From Lasiosphaeria ovina (Eukaryota; Ascomycota; Sordariomycetes; Sordariales; Lasiosphaeriaceae), in the NCBI GenBank assembly GCA_033439765.1, contig JAULSN010000009.1, positions 2,480,001-2,544,000 of the forward strand: DNA of 64,000 nt, read 5' to 3'. The notes under the pieces are model-generated. The model was not told the DNA's origin, searched no databases, and was given only the letters and a program-made list of their open reading frames with translations. The translations under genes were made by a program, and so were the position numbers. Shown one piece after another: positions 33,477 through 44,826 of this stretch (positions are counted from its first letter, which is position 1; every line of letters begins with the position of its first letter).

Positions 33477-34590
33477 GGTGTATGTTTGGGGAATTTTTTA
33501 AAAAACTAAAATCCATGTTAGATGTGAAATTGGTGGCTGCAGTTTCAACCCAAAGAGGTTTCAAGCCTCTATAGGCATGACAAGGGTCAAAATTTGAGCG
33601 TACGTGAGTCGGGTTTCCTGGCGTTTTTTCAGAGATCGGTGGAGACGAGCAGTGGATTATTCCGGGTGATGTTTGCTGGCGCCAGATGTTGTTGTTGTTG
33701 TTGTTGTTGTCGGCGTCTCTTGCTCGACTCTCTGTTGATACTTAAGTAGTTACAGGCTAAAGCGGCTCTGCTGTAGACTCTACAACGATATCTCTGTTCT
33801 CTACCTTGCTTGAGGCTTACAGAGCCGCAAGTTAGGCTCCTCCCACCGACACTGTCAGAGATTGAAGCAAGCGAATGCACGGGTGCCCAATTCTAGCTCC
33901 TCACTTCCTTTCTTTCGTTTAGTTCTACTTCTTGTGATTGCAACCAACGCTGTGTGGAGCTATCCACAACCAGCGCAGCGCATTGCGTGGAAGATATCGC
34001 ATGTCGTGTTGTTGTGTAGCCTTCACGCAACCGTGAATATACCGGAGGTATTCGCGATGGGTGGTAATTATGTCCAATGGTGGTGCAGCGCGCATTGCCC
34101 TTGTGATTCCTGATCGTGGCTTGTTGGGCAGTTGTTAATGATAGGGCCGTTATCAAAGTCAAGTCGTGGAAACGGTCATGCACGCCTAGGGGTTTTCTCT
34201 GTTGGTGCTGTCTACCGGGCAAAGCCGAGCTGGACCATGGGTTGGGCAAAGGTTGCGCACTTCCCATGCATGCATGCCGCAGCGTCCTCGGCGTGGGACA
34301 GCAGCCAGTAGCATCTCGCCAGCAAATTCGAGACAGAAACTGGCACCCAGTCATCCCCGGCTAGTTCCGAAGCCCTGCTTGACGCACGACTCAACCCACA
34401 TGTTTTTCGGTGGACGAGAAGGTTTGATTAGGATAAGATCGACATGCTCCCCCCCCCCCCCCCCCCCCCTCATACAGCCGTAAGGACCTGTGTTACACGT
34501 GGCATGGTGAACTGCAGCGTCGGAGCCATGGAAATTGCACTAAGCTCCTCACGAACCCGGCTTGCGATTGGCAGTGAAGCAACAACGGCC
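33477..34590. other. Spacer with GTT and poly-C runs
   Basis: A (GTT)n tract lies at about 33687-33710 and a 21-base C homopolymer at 34449-34469. No supported gene: frames of 80-150 codons here lack motifs. Confidence 0.45.
34449..34469. repeat. Poly-C tract (21 C)
   Basis: A run of 21 cytosines between TGCT and TCATAC; a G-quadruplex-forming strand is possible on the complement. Length is prone to assembly error. Confidence 0.9.
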
Positions 34591-35097
34591 TCACATTGAT
34601 TTCGATCGGGCCCTCGTCTGCCCAACGCCGCCCTCCAACTCCATGATCCTGTCCTCCAGGCTCCTTTCCAGCGCCGTCCGCGGGTTCAGCCGGGGGCTCG
34701 CCACGTCACTCTGGCGAACACAGCCCCGTAGCTCTGTCTTCAGCCGCAAGACGTTCTCGTTGAGGTCCTTGCAGCGGTACTCCAGCTCCCAGTTCCGCGA
34801 TATCTCGTCGCCGAGTCTCTCCACCACGCGCGCGAGTCGCGCTTCCAAGTAGATAGTCCTTTCGCCTAGAGATGCCTCGAGCGCGGTCACAGGTGCCTTC
34901 GAAGGGCCGTCACGGCTGCCGAGGGGCACGCTGTCCCGCAGCTGCCGCTTGAGCCTGCTGACCTCGTCGGCCAGGTCCTTGCATTTGTATTCCTGCTCCC
35001 AGCTCCTGGAGATGCTCTGGCTGATAACGCCCTCTAACGCCGACACTTGGTCGAGGACATAGCGCGCCTGGGCGTTGAGGCTGCCGTTGACGTCCAT
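34591..35097 (-). CDS. Small coiled-coil protein with an internal duplication
   Basis: ATG at 35097 (MDVNGSLNAQARYVLDQV) opens a 168-aa frame ending at 34591. Two closely similar segments, ISRSWEQEYKCKDLADEV and ISRNWELEYRCKDLNENV, each followed by a basic heptad (RLKRQLR, RLKTELR), show an internal tandem duplication. The heptad pattern predicts a coiled coil. An upstream in-frame stretch to 35181 lacks a better start. It is divergent from the NLR gene at 35641, 543 bp away. No named family is recognised; a structural or adaptor role is only a guess. Confidence 0.55.
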   Translation of the reverse strand: MDVNGSLNAQARYVLDQVSALEGVISQSISRSWEQEYKCKDLADEVSRLKRQLRDSVPLGSRDGPSKAPVTALEASLGERTIYLEARLARVVERLGDEISRNWELEYRCKDLNENVLRLKTELRGCVRQSDVASPRLNPRTALERSLEDRIMELEGGVGQTRARSKSM

Positions 35098-35640
35098 GCT
35101 ACTGCTCTCTCTTTTTTGCCTGCCAACGTTCAGGGTCAGCACATAATTTTGTCGATATGTAGATTGTAAAATGGGCCTCACCTGCTACTAACTGCGTTAG
35201 GCAATTAGGTGTTAATTACCCAGCCGTTTCCTTGATCTCGGTGAGGCCGTTTGGCGATGATGTTGGGTTACTTTCAGGCACGCAACCTAGTGTGGTCATT
35301 ATTCGGAGTGCAATCAATGCACAAGGGGTGTCGCTCCTCTTGGTAAGGCTTTTGTGCATTGCTCCTGGCTATGTTAGAGGGCCGGCTTGGGCCGTAATTG
35401 CCGGCCATCCAGTCAGGCAGAAACCCAGACGCCCCACGGGTATGGCCATGTGCAGCACCTTGCTGCAGACGCCCATCCCCCCTTCGAAGACGCATCCAAT
35501 CAAGCCAAGCTGCAAACAGCCGCCCAAACAATACCCCAAATCCAACCTTCCTTTGGCAGAGCTTCACCCTACCAAAATCCCATGGCCTCTGTCCACATCT
35601 CCATCACGCCAAGCATCTTCATCACGCCAAGGACGCCGAA
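35098..35640. promoter_or_regulatory. Divergent intergenic region upstream of the NLR gene
   Basis: It lies between the coiled-coil gene (minus) and the NLR (plus). Open frames through it have no motif support. It is likely to contain both promoters; no specific element was recognised. Confidence 0.4.
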
Positions 35641-38600
35641 ATGTCGCGCCGCCATATGCATCCCAGCTCGGCCAGCTGGCTCCGATCTCGCGGTCGGGAC
35701 TCGAGACACCTCGATGCCCTCGGAACCGCTAATTATGAGGGCTCCGGGCTAGTCCAGCTCCATCCCGAAGAGGCTGCCGCGAGCGCAGAAGCCGAGTAAT
35801 GAACCAGCATCTATACCTATATCGCGCTCATACCTGTTGCTAATATGAGCCGCGGCAATAAACTGCAGCATTGTCGTGGTCCCCGGACTCGGAGGCCATC
35901 ACAGCAGAACATGGGAAGGGGCGGACCTGACACTGTGGCCGCGGGATTTGCTGCCCCCGAAAATTTCGAAAAGGATCCGAATCCGATCGTTCCGGTATAA
36001 CACGACGCTCCAGGGCACGGTGAGCGAAGCGGGCATCAGTGACCACGCAAAAGAACTGCTCGACGAGCTGTCAAATGATAGAGAGGACGACGAAGCGGCC
36101 GCCCTGAGGCCGTTGATCTTTGTGGGCCACAGCTTGGGCGGCATGATCATCAAGAAAGTAGGTGTCTAGGCAGGCATATGGGGTCAGCTGTTGGTCGCCT
36201 TGCCGGCGAATTGGACCAGTTATCTAACATTCATGTCCAAGGCGCTATTCCTTGCTCACAAAAAGACGCAAACGAGATTCAGGCCGCTATGGGATGCCAG
36301 CCGAGGAATTGTGAGTTACTCTGGCACCGTGGAAGCGGAGAGGATAGAGGTGACAAGCTAATATCTTGTCATTAATTAACTAGATGTTCTTCTCGACTCC
36401 CCATCTCGGCCTCGACCCAGGCCTGTGGAAGAAGTTTGTCAAGCATGTCCTGCCATTCGACGCCCCAGTCACAGGCGCCTTGCCTTCACTCGGCATGTTG
36501 AGAGAGATTGAGAACGACGGGGACGTGCTTTACAGAATAACGGAAGACTTCAAGCCTCAGCATCCCGAGCTGTCCTTTGTGACGTTTATTGAAGAAACGC
36601 CCATGAAGGGGATGGAGAGAGTTGTAAGTCCCTTCGATAATTGGGCCGACATTCATGCCTGACCATTCTCTCCATTTTGCTAGCCTTTGGTACCCTGACT
36701 TTGAAACTAACTACGTCAGCTTGTCGACAAAGTGTACGGACTCATGCATGCCCATACAGAATACCACAGCACTTTGTCCGGCGACCACCTCAGTGTTTGC
36801 CAGTTCGCGAAAAGTCAAGAGGGTGCTTTCAAGCCGGTTGCGAGTCAGATGGAGTTCTTGCTGGGTCGGAAACCAAAAGTCCTCGGTTCGTTGCTCTCAA
36901 TTTTGAATTGCAAAATCAGTCTCTTCCCGAACCCCCTTTTCCTTGTGTTTAACTCTAACAACTGGAGCATGTGTCTTTGCTGGCCATCAGACGGTGCTGG
37001 ATACGAAGCAAAACGGGCTCTCTATTCGCTATGCCCCAACGCGTTCCACTGCTATTTCCTTGACAGGCAGCCGACAAAGGGAACCTGTGGGTGGATAGCC
37101 GAGCGGCAGGAATTTCAGGACTGGCTCGCCAACAAGCCCGGCAGCGAAAGACTTTGGATCAGCGGCCAGCCGGGTTGTGGCAAGAGCTTCCTGGCCAAAC
37201 ATATCATCACCGAGCTCATCCCATCCCCATACCAGGAGGACGTGATCCACTGTTTCCTCAGCGATACTCTCCCGTCGCGCGGCAACATCCAAGCGCTGCT
37301 AAGGGCGACGCTTCACCAAGCCCTGCGGCTTGAGCCGGAACTGGTTGTCGACTTTCTGATGCCGACGTTCAGCGAGGCGCAACAGCGGGATGATGGTGAC
37401 CAGGATATTTGGACCCGAGACGTGCTGGTTCTTCTGTGGGCTGACGCCATGGCCCAAATAACGAAGCGCCGCGCTTTGATCATGGTTATCGACGGCATTG
37501 ATGAGATTGGGCCGGAATGCCAAGAGACATTCTTCAGTTGTCTCGAGGAGCTGGGAGGCAAAATGCAGGACCCAAGCAGGGTCAGGCTGCTCCTTATCTC
37601 CCGGAACGAAGAACAGATCAAAGACCATCTCGACAAACAGGGCTTCAAGACCTATCTCATGAAGCCGGAGGACACGGGAATGGACATGATTAGTACCGTC
37701 AATGACGGCTTGGGCCACCTCTGGAACCATACGAGATACAATAGCGAGGACCTTGAAGGAAGCCGCGACGGAGGGGCTCTCCATGACAACATAGCCAGCA
37801 TCATAGCTCAGCGTTCGGGAGGAGTATATCTCTGGGTCATTCTGGTTCTCGAAATTTTGAGACGCGATGACAGTACAGAGAAAGTGAGAGGCTTTCCACA
37901 AAGTATCGAGGGACTTTACGGCCACATACTTGAGGGAATGCATGACAGGCGCCGAGACACTATGACATTCATTAAACAGGCCCTGACATGGGCCGTCTTC
38001 CAACAGGAAGGATTAAAGGTCACCGAGTTCAACATTGCGCTGGCTCTTGCCAAGGCCTCTGTCGTATCTCCAGGCCGGACTGTCTCGCCTCAGGGTCTGG
38101 CTGGCTTCCTAGACGACAACATCAAGGCCAAGCTGAACTTTTACTGCGGGCAGCTGGTCAAGTTCCATGACGGGCGTCTGACGCTTGTTCACAGAAGTCT
38201 GAAAACGTACTTGACAACTGCGACCGCGACCAGCGAGTTCAGCACCGAGTTCTTCCTCGACCAGCAGAGCTCGCATGCAGCTCTCGCGAGCGTCTGCGTC
38301 ATGTATCTGACCATGGCCTACTTTCGGGACTCGGGCCAGGCCGTGGAAGCCACTGAGCCGGGCTGCTGGGAGACCAAGGTGCGCAAGAGGATCAGGGAGC
38401 ACGGTTTTGTCCGGTACGCGGCACTCTACTGGTACAAGCACGTCGCAGCAGCCGGGCCGAAGTGGCCCGGCATCGGCGGCAAAGACAGCTTGGACCGAAA
38501 GAGGCTGCTGGAAGACGACAGCACGGAGTATGCGAAGTGCTGGACAGAGGTCTGGTGGTTCCTCACGCGGGGGCCGACGCAACCATACCCGCATGGCGTT

Positions 38601-39368
38601 CTAGCTAGAAGCATCGTCGCACAGAGGCCAACGGTCGCACAGGCAAAGGCGGCCGAGGCCGAGTTGGCGCCACCGCCTCTTTCAGTGACGGTATCTCCAG
38701 CCGGACTAGGACCGGCCACGTCCGTACCGCCAGCAGAAATCATACCTCCGAGCAGCGAGCAACATATCGCTGGCACGTCATCAGCTGCAGAACCAAAGAA
38801 GGCAGACAAGATGCCTCCTCCCACCCTGGCCCCAACACAGCGGCAGGCGACCCGGGTGCCAACAACACCACTTGGTACTGCTGGGGCCACGCTCTCCAAA
38901 AGTACTCCAGAGACGACAAAGAAAGGCACCACTCCCACCATCGACACAATGCCGCCGCCCGCAGACGACGGAGTTAAACCACCACCACCCCTGTCGCCGC
39001 AGCAGCAGTACGCCGCACGTGAAAACCCCCCACAAGCAGAGAAGGTCGTCGTGGAAAGGATTGTCGAGAGGGTCGTCAACAACACCGTCATTGAGTACCA
39101 GGACAAGACGAAATTCGTGGAGAGGCTCAGGCATGTCGTCGTCGTGCAGGAAGTGGCGCCCGCTCCCCAGTCCCCAGCCCCGCGCGAGAAATGGTTCCGG
39201 CGCGTCAAGAACGCGGGGAAGGCCCTAGGTGAGTCTCCCGTCACCAGTCCCTTTTTTTTATTTTTATTTTTTCATTTTCTCTTTCAAGGCCTCGTATATC
39301 GTGGGGTTTTAATTTCCGTTTCGTTTGCTAACGCTAGTGCAGTGAAGGAAATAGCTCACCCTACCTAG
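35641..39368 (+). CDS. Alpha/beta-hydrolase-NACHT NLR-like protein
   Basis: Seven exons (35641-35795, 35869-36157, 36242-36310, 36384-36623, 36720-36885, 36991-39228, 39343-39368) join to 1,060 codons plus stop without a break. Introns are 73-114 nt with clear donors (GTAATG, GTAGGT, GTGAGT, GTAAGT, GTTCGT, GTGAGT). The N-terminus is a SesB-like hydrolase: IVVVPGLGG, GHSLGGMIIKK (nucleophile Ser about residue 140) and GIMFFSTPHLG. The NACHT ATPase follows: GQPGCGKS (P-loop about 365-372), ALIMVIDGIDEIG (Walker B) and VRLLLISRNEEQ. No ankyrin, WD40 or TPR repeats follow. Instead there is a helical region (to about residue 840) and a Pro/Thr-rich tail with a Val-rich segment (VERIVERVVNNTVIEYQDK). 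The family acts in fungal heterokaryon incompatibility and innate-type defence; that role is inferred. It looks intact. Confidence 0.85.
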
Positions 39369-39548
39369 ATTATAATCATATGGCAATTAGCACGGGGATA
39401 CCTTTGCAGTCTTAGGTGTGAAGGAACAACACGTACGGCAGACAAATTCGTGGCTTGTCCAGGGGAGGGGGGTCAGATCGAGCATTACCATGGTATAGCA
39501 CTCGCATAGTATTGAAGGGGAGAGCAATACAATTTGGAGTTTATATCA
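39369..39548. other. Short spacer
   Basis: Between the convergent NLR gene and the ankyrin-like remnant; nothing was seen. Confidence 0.4.
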
Positions 39549-39945
39549 TCAGTAGGGATTGCTCTGAAACCGATTGAAAATGTAGCGGCGATAGCGGAGG
39601 CGGTTCTGCGACTCGCTCCAGGCAATGTACAGCAGGTGGCCGAGGATGGTAAGTTTGCTCTCGTCAAGGGCCCGCGTGACGTAGTCCCTATTGGCGCCGT
39701 GCTCGTGCAGGCATGATGCGGATCGGAAATGTTTCAGGGGAGAATAGCTTTCTGGAACGGGGTTTCGGGATCCCTCGAGCGGTCGAGTGTGCTTGCTTTT
39801 GTGGCGTTGGCATCGCATCTGGCATCCAGCAGTCTTTGGCACAAGGCTTCGTTGTCCGGGCAGAAGAAGCCGAGATAGCTCTCGAGGGAGCTGTCGGGCC
39901 CGACTCTTATAGGCTCCGCGCCCTGCGAGAGCAGGTGAAGTGATA
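39549..39945 (-). pseudogene. Ankyrin-type protein, C-terminal remnant
   Basis: The first part (from about 39945) reads HLLSQGAEPIRVGPDSSLES and LCQRLLDARCDANATKAS, an ankyrin-like pattern, then stops at TGA. In another frame it continues as CLHEHGANRDYVTRALDESK and HLLYIAWSESQNRLRYRR, ending at 39549. One frameshift therefore splits it. No start codon or N-terminal part is seen upstream, so this looks like the 3' remnant of a larger gene. The parent family is not known precisely. Confidence 0.45.
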
Positions 39946-40362
39946 GTCAGTCGGCCGACAGACGAACGAAACTAGTCGTAGAGTTTTTCGTCTTCCCGTT
40001 CCCACGGTTTGTCCTTCGGAAAAACGACTTTTTGTAACCTATTTAAGAGCGGAATAAGTGGTGCGTAGTATGGCGTGAAGTTATCGGTGATTATCTTCAT
40101 GAAGATTGTGAAGGCAGGCAAATACAAGAGGCCAAGCTGCAAGTAAGAATTGACTGGGCACTCAATTACATTCAATGCTGGTTTGTCTAAATATCATATG
40201 TATTTCGCCCCTCGGCCAACTAATAACCCAGCCCTCCTTATCAAAATAGTGGTACCATATGTACTTGTTCGGATAATGGCGAGTGCCCGTTTCCCAAATA
40301 TACTCCTTTACCACCTAGTCCTCCTTCCTACAATGTCTTAGCCCCGCCCAGTAGGTCAGGTC
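39946..40362. other. Spacer
   Basis: AT-rich, no gene or repeat was seen. Confidence 0.4.
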
Positions 40363-42468
40363 TCAGGTCTGCTCAGCGACATCATCTTCATCGTCGTCCA
40401 CCATGGTGAATGTCCGGTTCAGAAACGTCCAGCACGTCTCTCTCTCCTCGCCCAGACGATCAACACTCTTTTTCTGCAGGTGGATTTGCATGGGCCACTG
40501 GCCGCAGTACAGCCACTCGAGCTTCGGAAACGCGGCCATATATATCCTGCCCTCAGCGATCATCTTCTCCCTGTGTATCAACTCCCAAACCCCCTTGTCG
40601 TCAAGCGCGTTCACGCTACCGATACCCCCCTGTATAAACCAGGCATTCATGCGGTCCTGCGTCGTCACCCTGTGGATGAGGTAATAGCCGGCCTCGCACC
40701 CCTGTAATATGCGCGCTGATGCGTACGTGTCGCCCGTGAAGGCGAGCTTTTGGAGTCGTGTCAGCCCGCCAAGATTCTGTCGGACCAGTCCGTGGTCGAT
40801 GAGCCACTGGCTCAGGGAGTCTAAGTGACCCGGGAACGTTCCGACGCGCAGGTGCAGCTGCTCGAGTGTCGTGATGCGGCCGATGGCCGCCAGCGTGTCG
40901 TTGGATAGGTTCATCGTCTGCACTGATGATAGCGACGTCGTGGTGTGCGGCATCGCCGGGGCCTCCCACCCCAGGGAGAGCGACGTGAGGCTGTCGAATC
41001 GGCCGCTGGCAAGCCGTGGGACTAGGTAGCTGTCTATGAGCGCGTCGGTGCCGTGGTGGACGGACAGCTTGCGGAGGTGTGGATGCTTGAGGATGAAGGT
41101 GGCGACGGCCCGCGCCGCCTCTGCTGCCGCCTCTGCTGCCGCCTGCGGGATGCTGCTGTTGCTGGAGCGGGGCAGGCAGGGGACGACGAGCGTCTCTAGA
41201 TGGGACATGTGCCCGGTTGTGTACTGCGACAGCACTTCCTGGAATTCCGGATTGGCGCAGTCGTATGGCAGGGCGAGGTGCCGCAGCGACGGAGCAAACA
41301 GCGTAACCCAGGAATACAGATCAAACTGGCCGTTGAGGTGGGTCAGGTCAAGGTACTGGAGGTGTGAGAGGACGAAGGTTTGCTGGCCCTGTTGTGTCAC
41401 CGAGACGACGCCGCCGGTGTTGTCTCCCCAGGTGTCCATGTGTCTCAGGGTCAAACGTTGTAGAGTCTTCTTGCAGCGCCACAGCAGGTTGCCGAGGAAA
41501 GGCGAGATGTTGCTTGGTAGGAGCAGCGAGTACGTCGTGAAAGGCCAGGATAGACGTTGAGGACTCAGGGAGTAGTGACCGGCCCGCGGCGGCTGGCGAG
41601 GGTGCGACACATAGCAGATTGGCCCGCCAATGGTCACGGACTCGAGTGGAATTATTGCCGCTGCCGGCATCTTGTCGAGACATGACAGGTCCTTGATTAC
41701 GAGCCTGTCGATTCTGAGGTGTCGGATTCGCAGCCTCCGAATGTGTGGGAAGAGGCAGTCGTCATTAATCGGGGGCCCGTCCAAACACCATGATATGGCC
41801 TCAATGTTGGGCATTGCATGCGCCAGAGCATGCAGGAGTGGGTCTCTAAATGTAGCCAGGAAGTTTCGATTTGCTTCCACCATCACCTCTTCTGGGAAGC
41901 GTCCATCGGCAGCGTATGCGGGCCAAGCCTTGCCCAGGCCGCTATCCAGTTCGGACTTGACCGTGAGCTTGCGGATGCAAGGGCCAATGAATAGCGGATG
42001 GGTTACATGACCTGGAACGCTGCACTGGAGCTGCTTCATCGTGCAACCAAGACTATCCAGATACCGACGACGCGCTGAGACTTGGGGGCCGAAGCCTGTG
42101 CAAGTCTCGTCAATGAGGCGATATAGGAGCTGCACTGACCGCTCGTTGAAGCCGAGCCGGACCTCTGCAAATTGATACGAGCGAGCGAGCTGCCTGCAGT
42201 CGCTGTTGACCAGGGCCAGCGAAGCGAGGGTGGCCTTGTCGCGGGCGAGGAGATCGATGATATCGCCCAAAATGTCGACGGGCAGGTCGAAGAGGGGACT
42301 GTGCCTGGATGAAGTCTGCCGGCCTCCCATGACCTTTGGAAGGAGGAGGGGCAGTCTCGGCGTCGGTTTTACTTGCTTCTCGAATACATCTTTTATATCT
42401 TTTTGGTATGGGCTTATTCTGTAGGTGCCGAAGCAATACTCGGTACGCGAAATCGCGTTGTAGTCCAT
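40363..42468 (-). CDS. F-box protein with LRR-like C-terminal region
   Basis: The best start is ATG at 42468 (MDYNAISRTEYCFGTYR), giving 701 aa in one exon; an upstream extension to 42702 has no supporting motif. An F-box-like domain lies near residues 57-100 (SPLFDLPVDILGDIIDLL, LASLALVNSDCRQLARSYQF). The long remainder has leucine-rich patterns (LSHLQYLDLTHLNGQFDLY, LTSLSLGW, LQKLAFTGDTY) and ends in an acidic tail (VDDDEDDVAEQT). Such proteins are thought to present substrates to SCF ubiquitin ligases; the target is unknown. The alanine run AAAEAAAEAARA is a small low-complexity insert. The gene looks intact. Confidence 0.78.
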   Translation of the reverse strand: MDYNAISRTEYCFGTYRISPYQKDIKDVFEKQVKPTPRLPLLLPKVMGGRQTSSRHSPLFDLPVDILGDIIDLLARDKATLASLALVNSDCRQLARSYQFAEVRLGFNERSVQLLYRLIDETCTGFGPQVSARRRYLDSLGCTMKQLQCSVPGHVTHPLFIGPCIRKLTVKSELDSGLGKAWPAYAADGRFPEEVMVEANRNFLATFRDPLLHALAHAMPNIEAISWCLDGPPINDDCLFPHIRRLRIRHLRIDRLVIKDLSCLDKMPAAAIIPLESVTIGGPICYVSHPRQPPRAGHYSLSPQRLSWPFTTYSLLLPSNISPFLGNLLWRCKKTLQRLTLRHMDTWGDNTGGVVSVTQQGQQTFVLSHLQYLDLTHLNGQFDLYSWVTLFAPSLRHLALPYDCANPEFQEVLSQYTTGHMSHLETLVVPCLPRSSNSSIPQAAAEAAAEAARAVATFILKHPHLRKLSVHHGTDALIDSYLVPRLASGRFDSLTSLSLGWEAPAMPHTTTSLSSVQTMNLSNDTLAAIGRITTLEQLHLRVGTFPGHLDSLSQWLIDHGLVRQNLGGLTRLQKLAFTGDTYASARILQGCEAGYYLIHRVTTQDRMNAWFIQGGIGSVNALDDKGVWELIHREKMIAEGRIYMAAFPKLEWLYCGQWPMQIHLQKKSVDRLGEERETCWTFLNRTFTMVDDDEDDVAEQT

Positions 42469-42842
42469 GGCGAAGGAATAAGCTCGTCTGACAAGATGCG
42501 ATAACTTGGTAAGGTGAGTCAAGTAAGGGAAGATGCGAAATGACTTATTGTCGCGAGGTGAACTCCAAGTTTGCGTCGAGAGTTGATACGAGTGCTGGAG
42601 CAGCGAAGCTGTTCGTTGGTAACCTATGCCACCCGGCTTGCGACCGCAACAGACTGGCTGTTCTGCCCGAGTGCCATGAAGGCAGCACCTCCAGGACCCC
42701 ACTATTCAAGACTGTTCAGGTAACAGTTCTGAAGCGATAGTGAGTTTTGGTTTGGCGCCCAATTTGATTCCTCTCGTGGACCTGAAGTCGGATACGTCGT
42801 TGTCCTGGGAACTGAATGGCAGAACTGGTCATTTCGCAAGTA
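42469..42842. other. Promoter-side spacer of the F-box gene
   Basis: No gene was seen; it ends at the TA target of the Tc1-like element. Confidence 0.4.
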
Positions 42843-44335
42843 CACCTACTCCGGGGTAATAAATATCACCTGGGTACTTCGCCACCGCTATTCCGTTTCT
42901 GGCCTAAGGTACTAGAACCTTCAAATAGGGCTAAATTTGAGTGCATAAAAAGGTACTAGTACTTTGATCAATAATCTATTTTCCCACCTCCGTTTTCTAT
43001 GACCTTTTGCAGCCGACCGGGCATTGAATGTGCCAACCTTCGTAAAAAACCAACCGGTATAGCCTCCCAAGCAGCTGCAACGGCTGCGCGCAGCTCCGGT
43101 AGGCTCAACCGCTCAATATCGTAATTTTTGGACATCCAGTCCTTCATCCAGAACCACACATTCTCTATAGGGCTTATATCTGGGCTTCGGGCGGGCCAAC
43201 GAAGGACTTGAATCCCCAGATTCGCTAGCATCTCCTTCGTGGACCGGGCTCTGTGTGAAGGAGCTTTATCTTGCTGGAAAACGTAGTCCAAAGGCTGGAT
43301 TTCCTGGCCTTCCTGTCCGTGGACGAAGTTGTTGACTAGCGGTACAATAAACTGCTGGTATTTGGCCGCATCAATACCACCGTATTCCTTTTCCCAGAAG
43401 AAGGTTGGCCCTTTTAGGGACCCGGCGAAACAACCCCAAAACATCCACCCGTAAGGCTTCGTTCGGAGCAGTGCCTAGGCTTCAGGGGATTCGCTATCAT
43501 GTATAGTGATCCACTGCTTCTACATATGCGATGTAGTAGCCCAGGTTTCGTCGGAAAAGAGCACTTTTTCCCAGTCTTCGGGGCGAGGGCGTAGGGCAAG
43601 TTGTTCACGAGCGAAGGAAAGCCGGCCTTGCTTATGTCGTTCAGTCAAGTGGATTCGCCGTGGCCGAATTACTCGTCGGTAGCCGAGGCTCCGCAAGGCT
43701 GTCTGGATCGTATACTCTCCGTAGGACTCAAAACCTGGTAAATAGTACTGTAAATCATACCAGGGCAGTCTTCGATAGAGCTCGTCAGACAGGAGCAGCT
43801 ACCGAATAGCCTCTTTCAACGGGGTAGAAATCAAGGGCTTACGGCCTGAACGGACCTTCTGCGGCGTAACCGGTGTTCGTAGGGCGTGACGGACTTGTAT
43901 ATATGTTTTCCCGAGCTTCCTAGCGATCGCTTTTTTACTCATGCCCGTATGCGTACGGAGGGTCTGAATTTGAAGCTTTTCATCGCGCGATAACTCGGCT
44001 GAACGTGGACTTCGTTGAAGAAGTGGTTGTTTAATTGAAGGTCTAGTTTGAAGCCTATAAAAGCGCTCTACGCAGGGCGAGTTGTGGATATTGTTGGTGG
44101 CGTTGAGAAGAGCTTGCAGTTGCATTGTGGTTGTATTGTAGTGGTGTGGATTTTGGTGGGTACCTGGATTTTTGGTGGATAACTTCCGGAATTTATTTCT
44201 AGGTATTTCTTTATGGAAGTTACTAGAAAGTGTACTTATTTAGAGATTTACGTCGATGGCTTGGAAAAGTGGGGCGCAAAAAGCACCAAGTGGGCCTCAG
44301 GTCAAAAGGTGATATTTATTACCCCGGAGTAGGTG
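42843..44335 (-). mobile_element. Tc1/mariner-like DNA transposon (1,493 bp)
   Basis: Perfect 29-bp terminal inverted repeats (42843-42871 and 44307-44335) begin CACCTACTCCGGGGTAA. They are flanked by the TA target duplication (42841-42842, 44336-44337). The single transposase gene lies on the minus strand. The perfect ends suggest insertion in the not-distant past, but the coding sequence has three nonsense codons. Confidence 0.93.
42968..44125 (-). pseudogene. Tc1-like transposase (DD34E) with three TAG codons
   Basis: ATG at 44125 to the stop at 42968 is one continuous 386-codon frame except for three in-frame TAGs: 43799-43801, one after TSHM near 43520, and one near 43476 in place of an expected Trp. 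Landmarks: helix-turn-helix (KLQIQTLRTHTGMSKKAIAR, KLGKTYIQVRHAL), VLFSDETW (first Asp), YVFQQDKAPSHRA (second Asp), SPDISPIENVW (Glu). The spacing between the second Asp and the Glu is 34 residues, the DD34E signature of Tc1. No frameshift was found. All three stops fit C-to-T or G-to-A change, so RIP is likely. Confidence 0.88.
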
Positions 44336-44826
44336 TACACCGCGCTACGCGGGGCTAGGGGCGAACAACAGTCATATTAGAGAGAATCGAAAACGAGGCA
44401 CAGATTTAGATGAAACGGAAAAAAATGAGATGGTGGGTAGAAAATATAACGAACTGCCTAGGGTGCTATAGTTAGTGCTCTTTTATTTTCACTATTTACA
44501 ATAAAATCTGATCATGTAGGCGCAGGTCTCTCGCTTGTGTAGATGTGGACTCAATCTGAGCTGGATATGCGGATCCTCGCCCCGTAGCTTTTGTCTCTAT
44601 TCCAGTTCACTGTTGAAAATCGGATGAATGTCGTATTGCACGGCTAGCGTCTGTATTATTTTGACTGTCACGTCACTTTACGTAACATGGTAAGAAGAAA
44701 CCATGAGTCACAATTTTTCCGTACTAGTTGTACTATTTGCTGACATTAATTTCAATTCCTGCCCTCCACCATTGTTCATGAACAAACTTCGTCCCAGTTT
44801 CAAAAACACCAAACACCACAAGCAAC
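44336..44826. other. Spacer upstream of the amidohydrolase
   Basis: AT-rich with no gene seen; it contains the M20 promoter. AACACCAAACACC lies just before the start codon at 44827. Confidence 0.4.
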
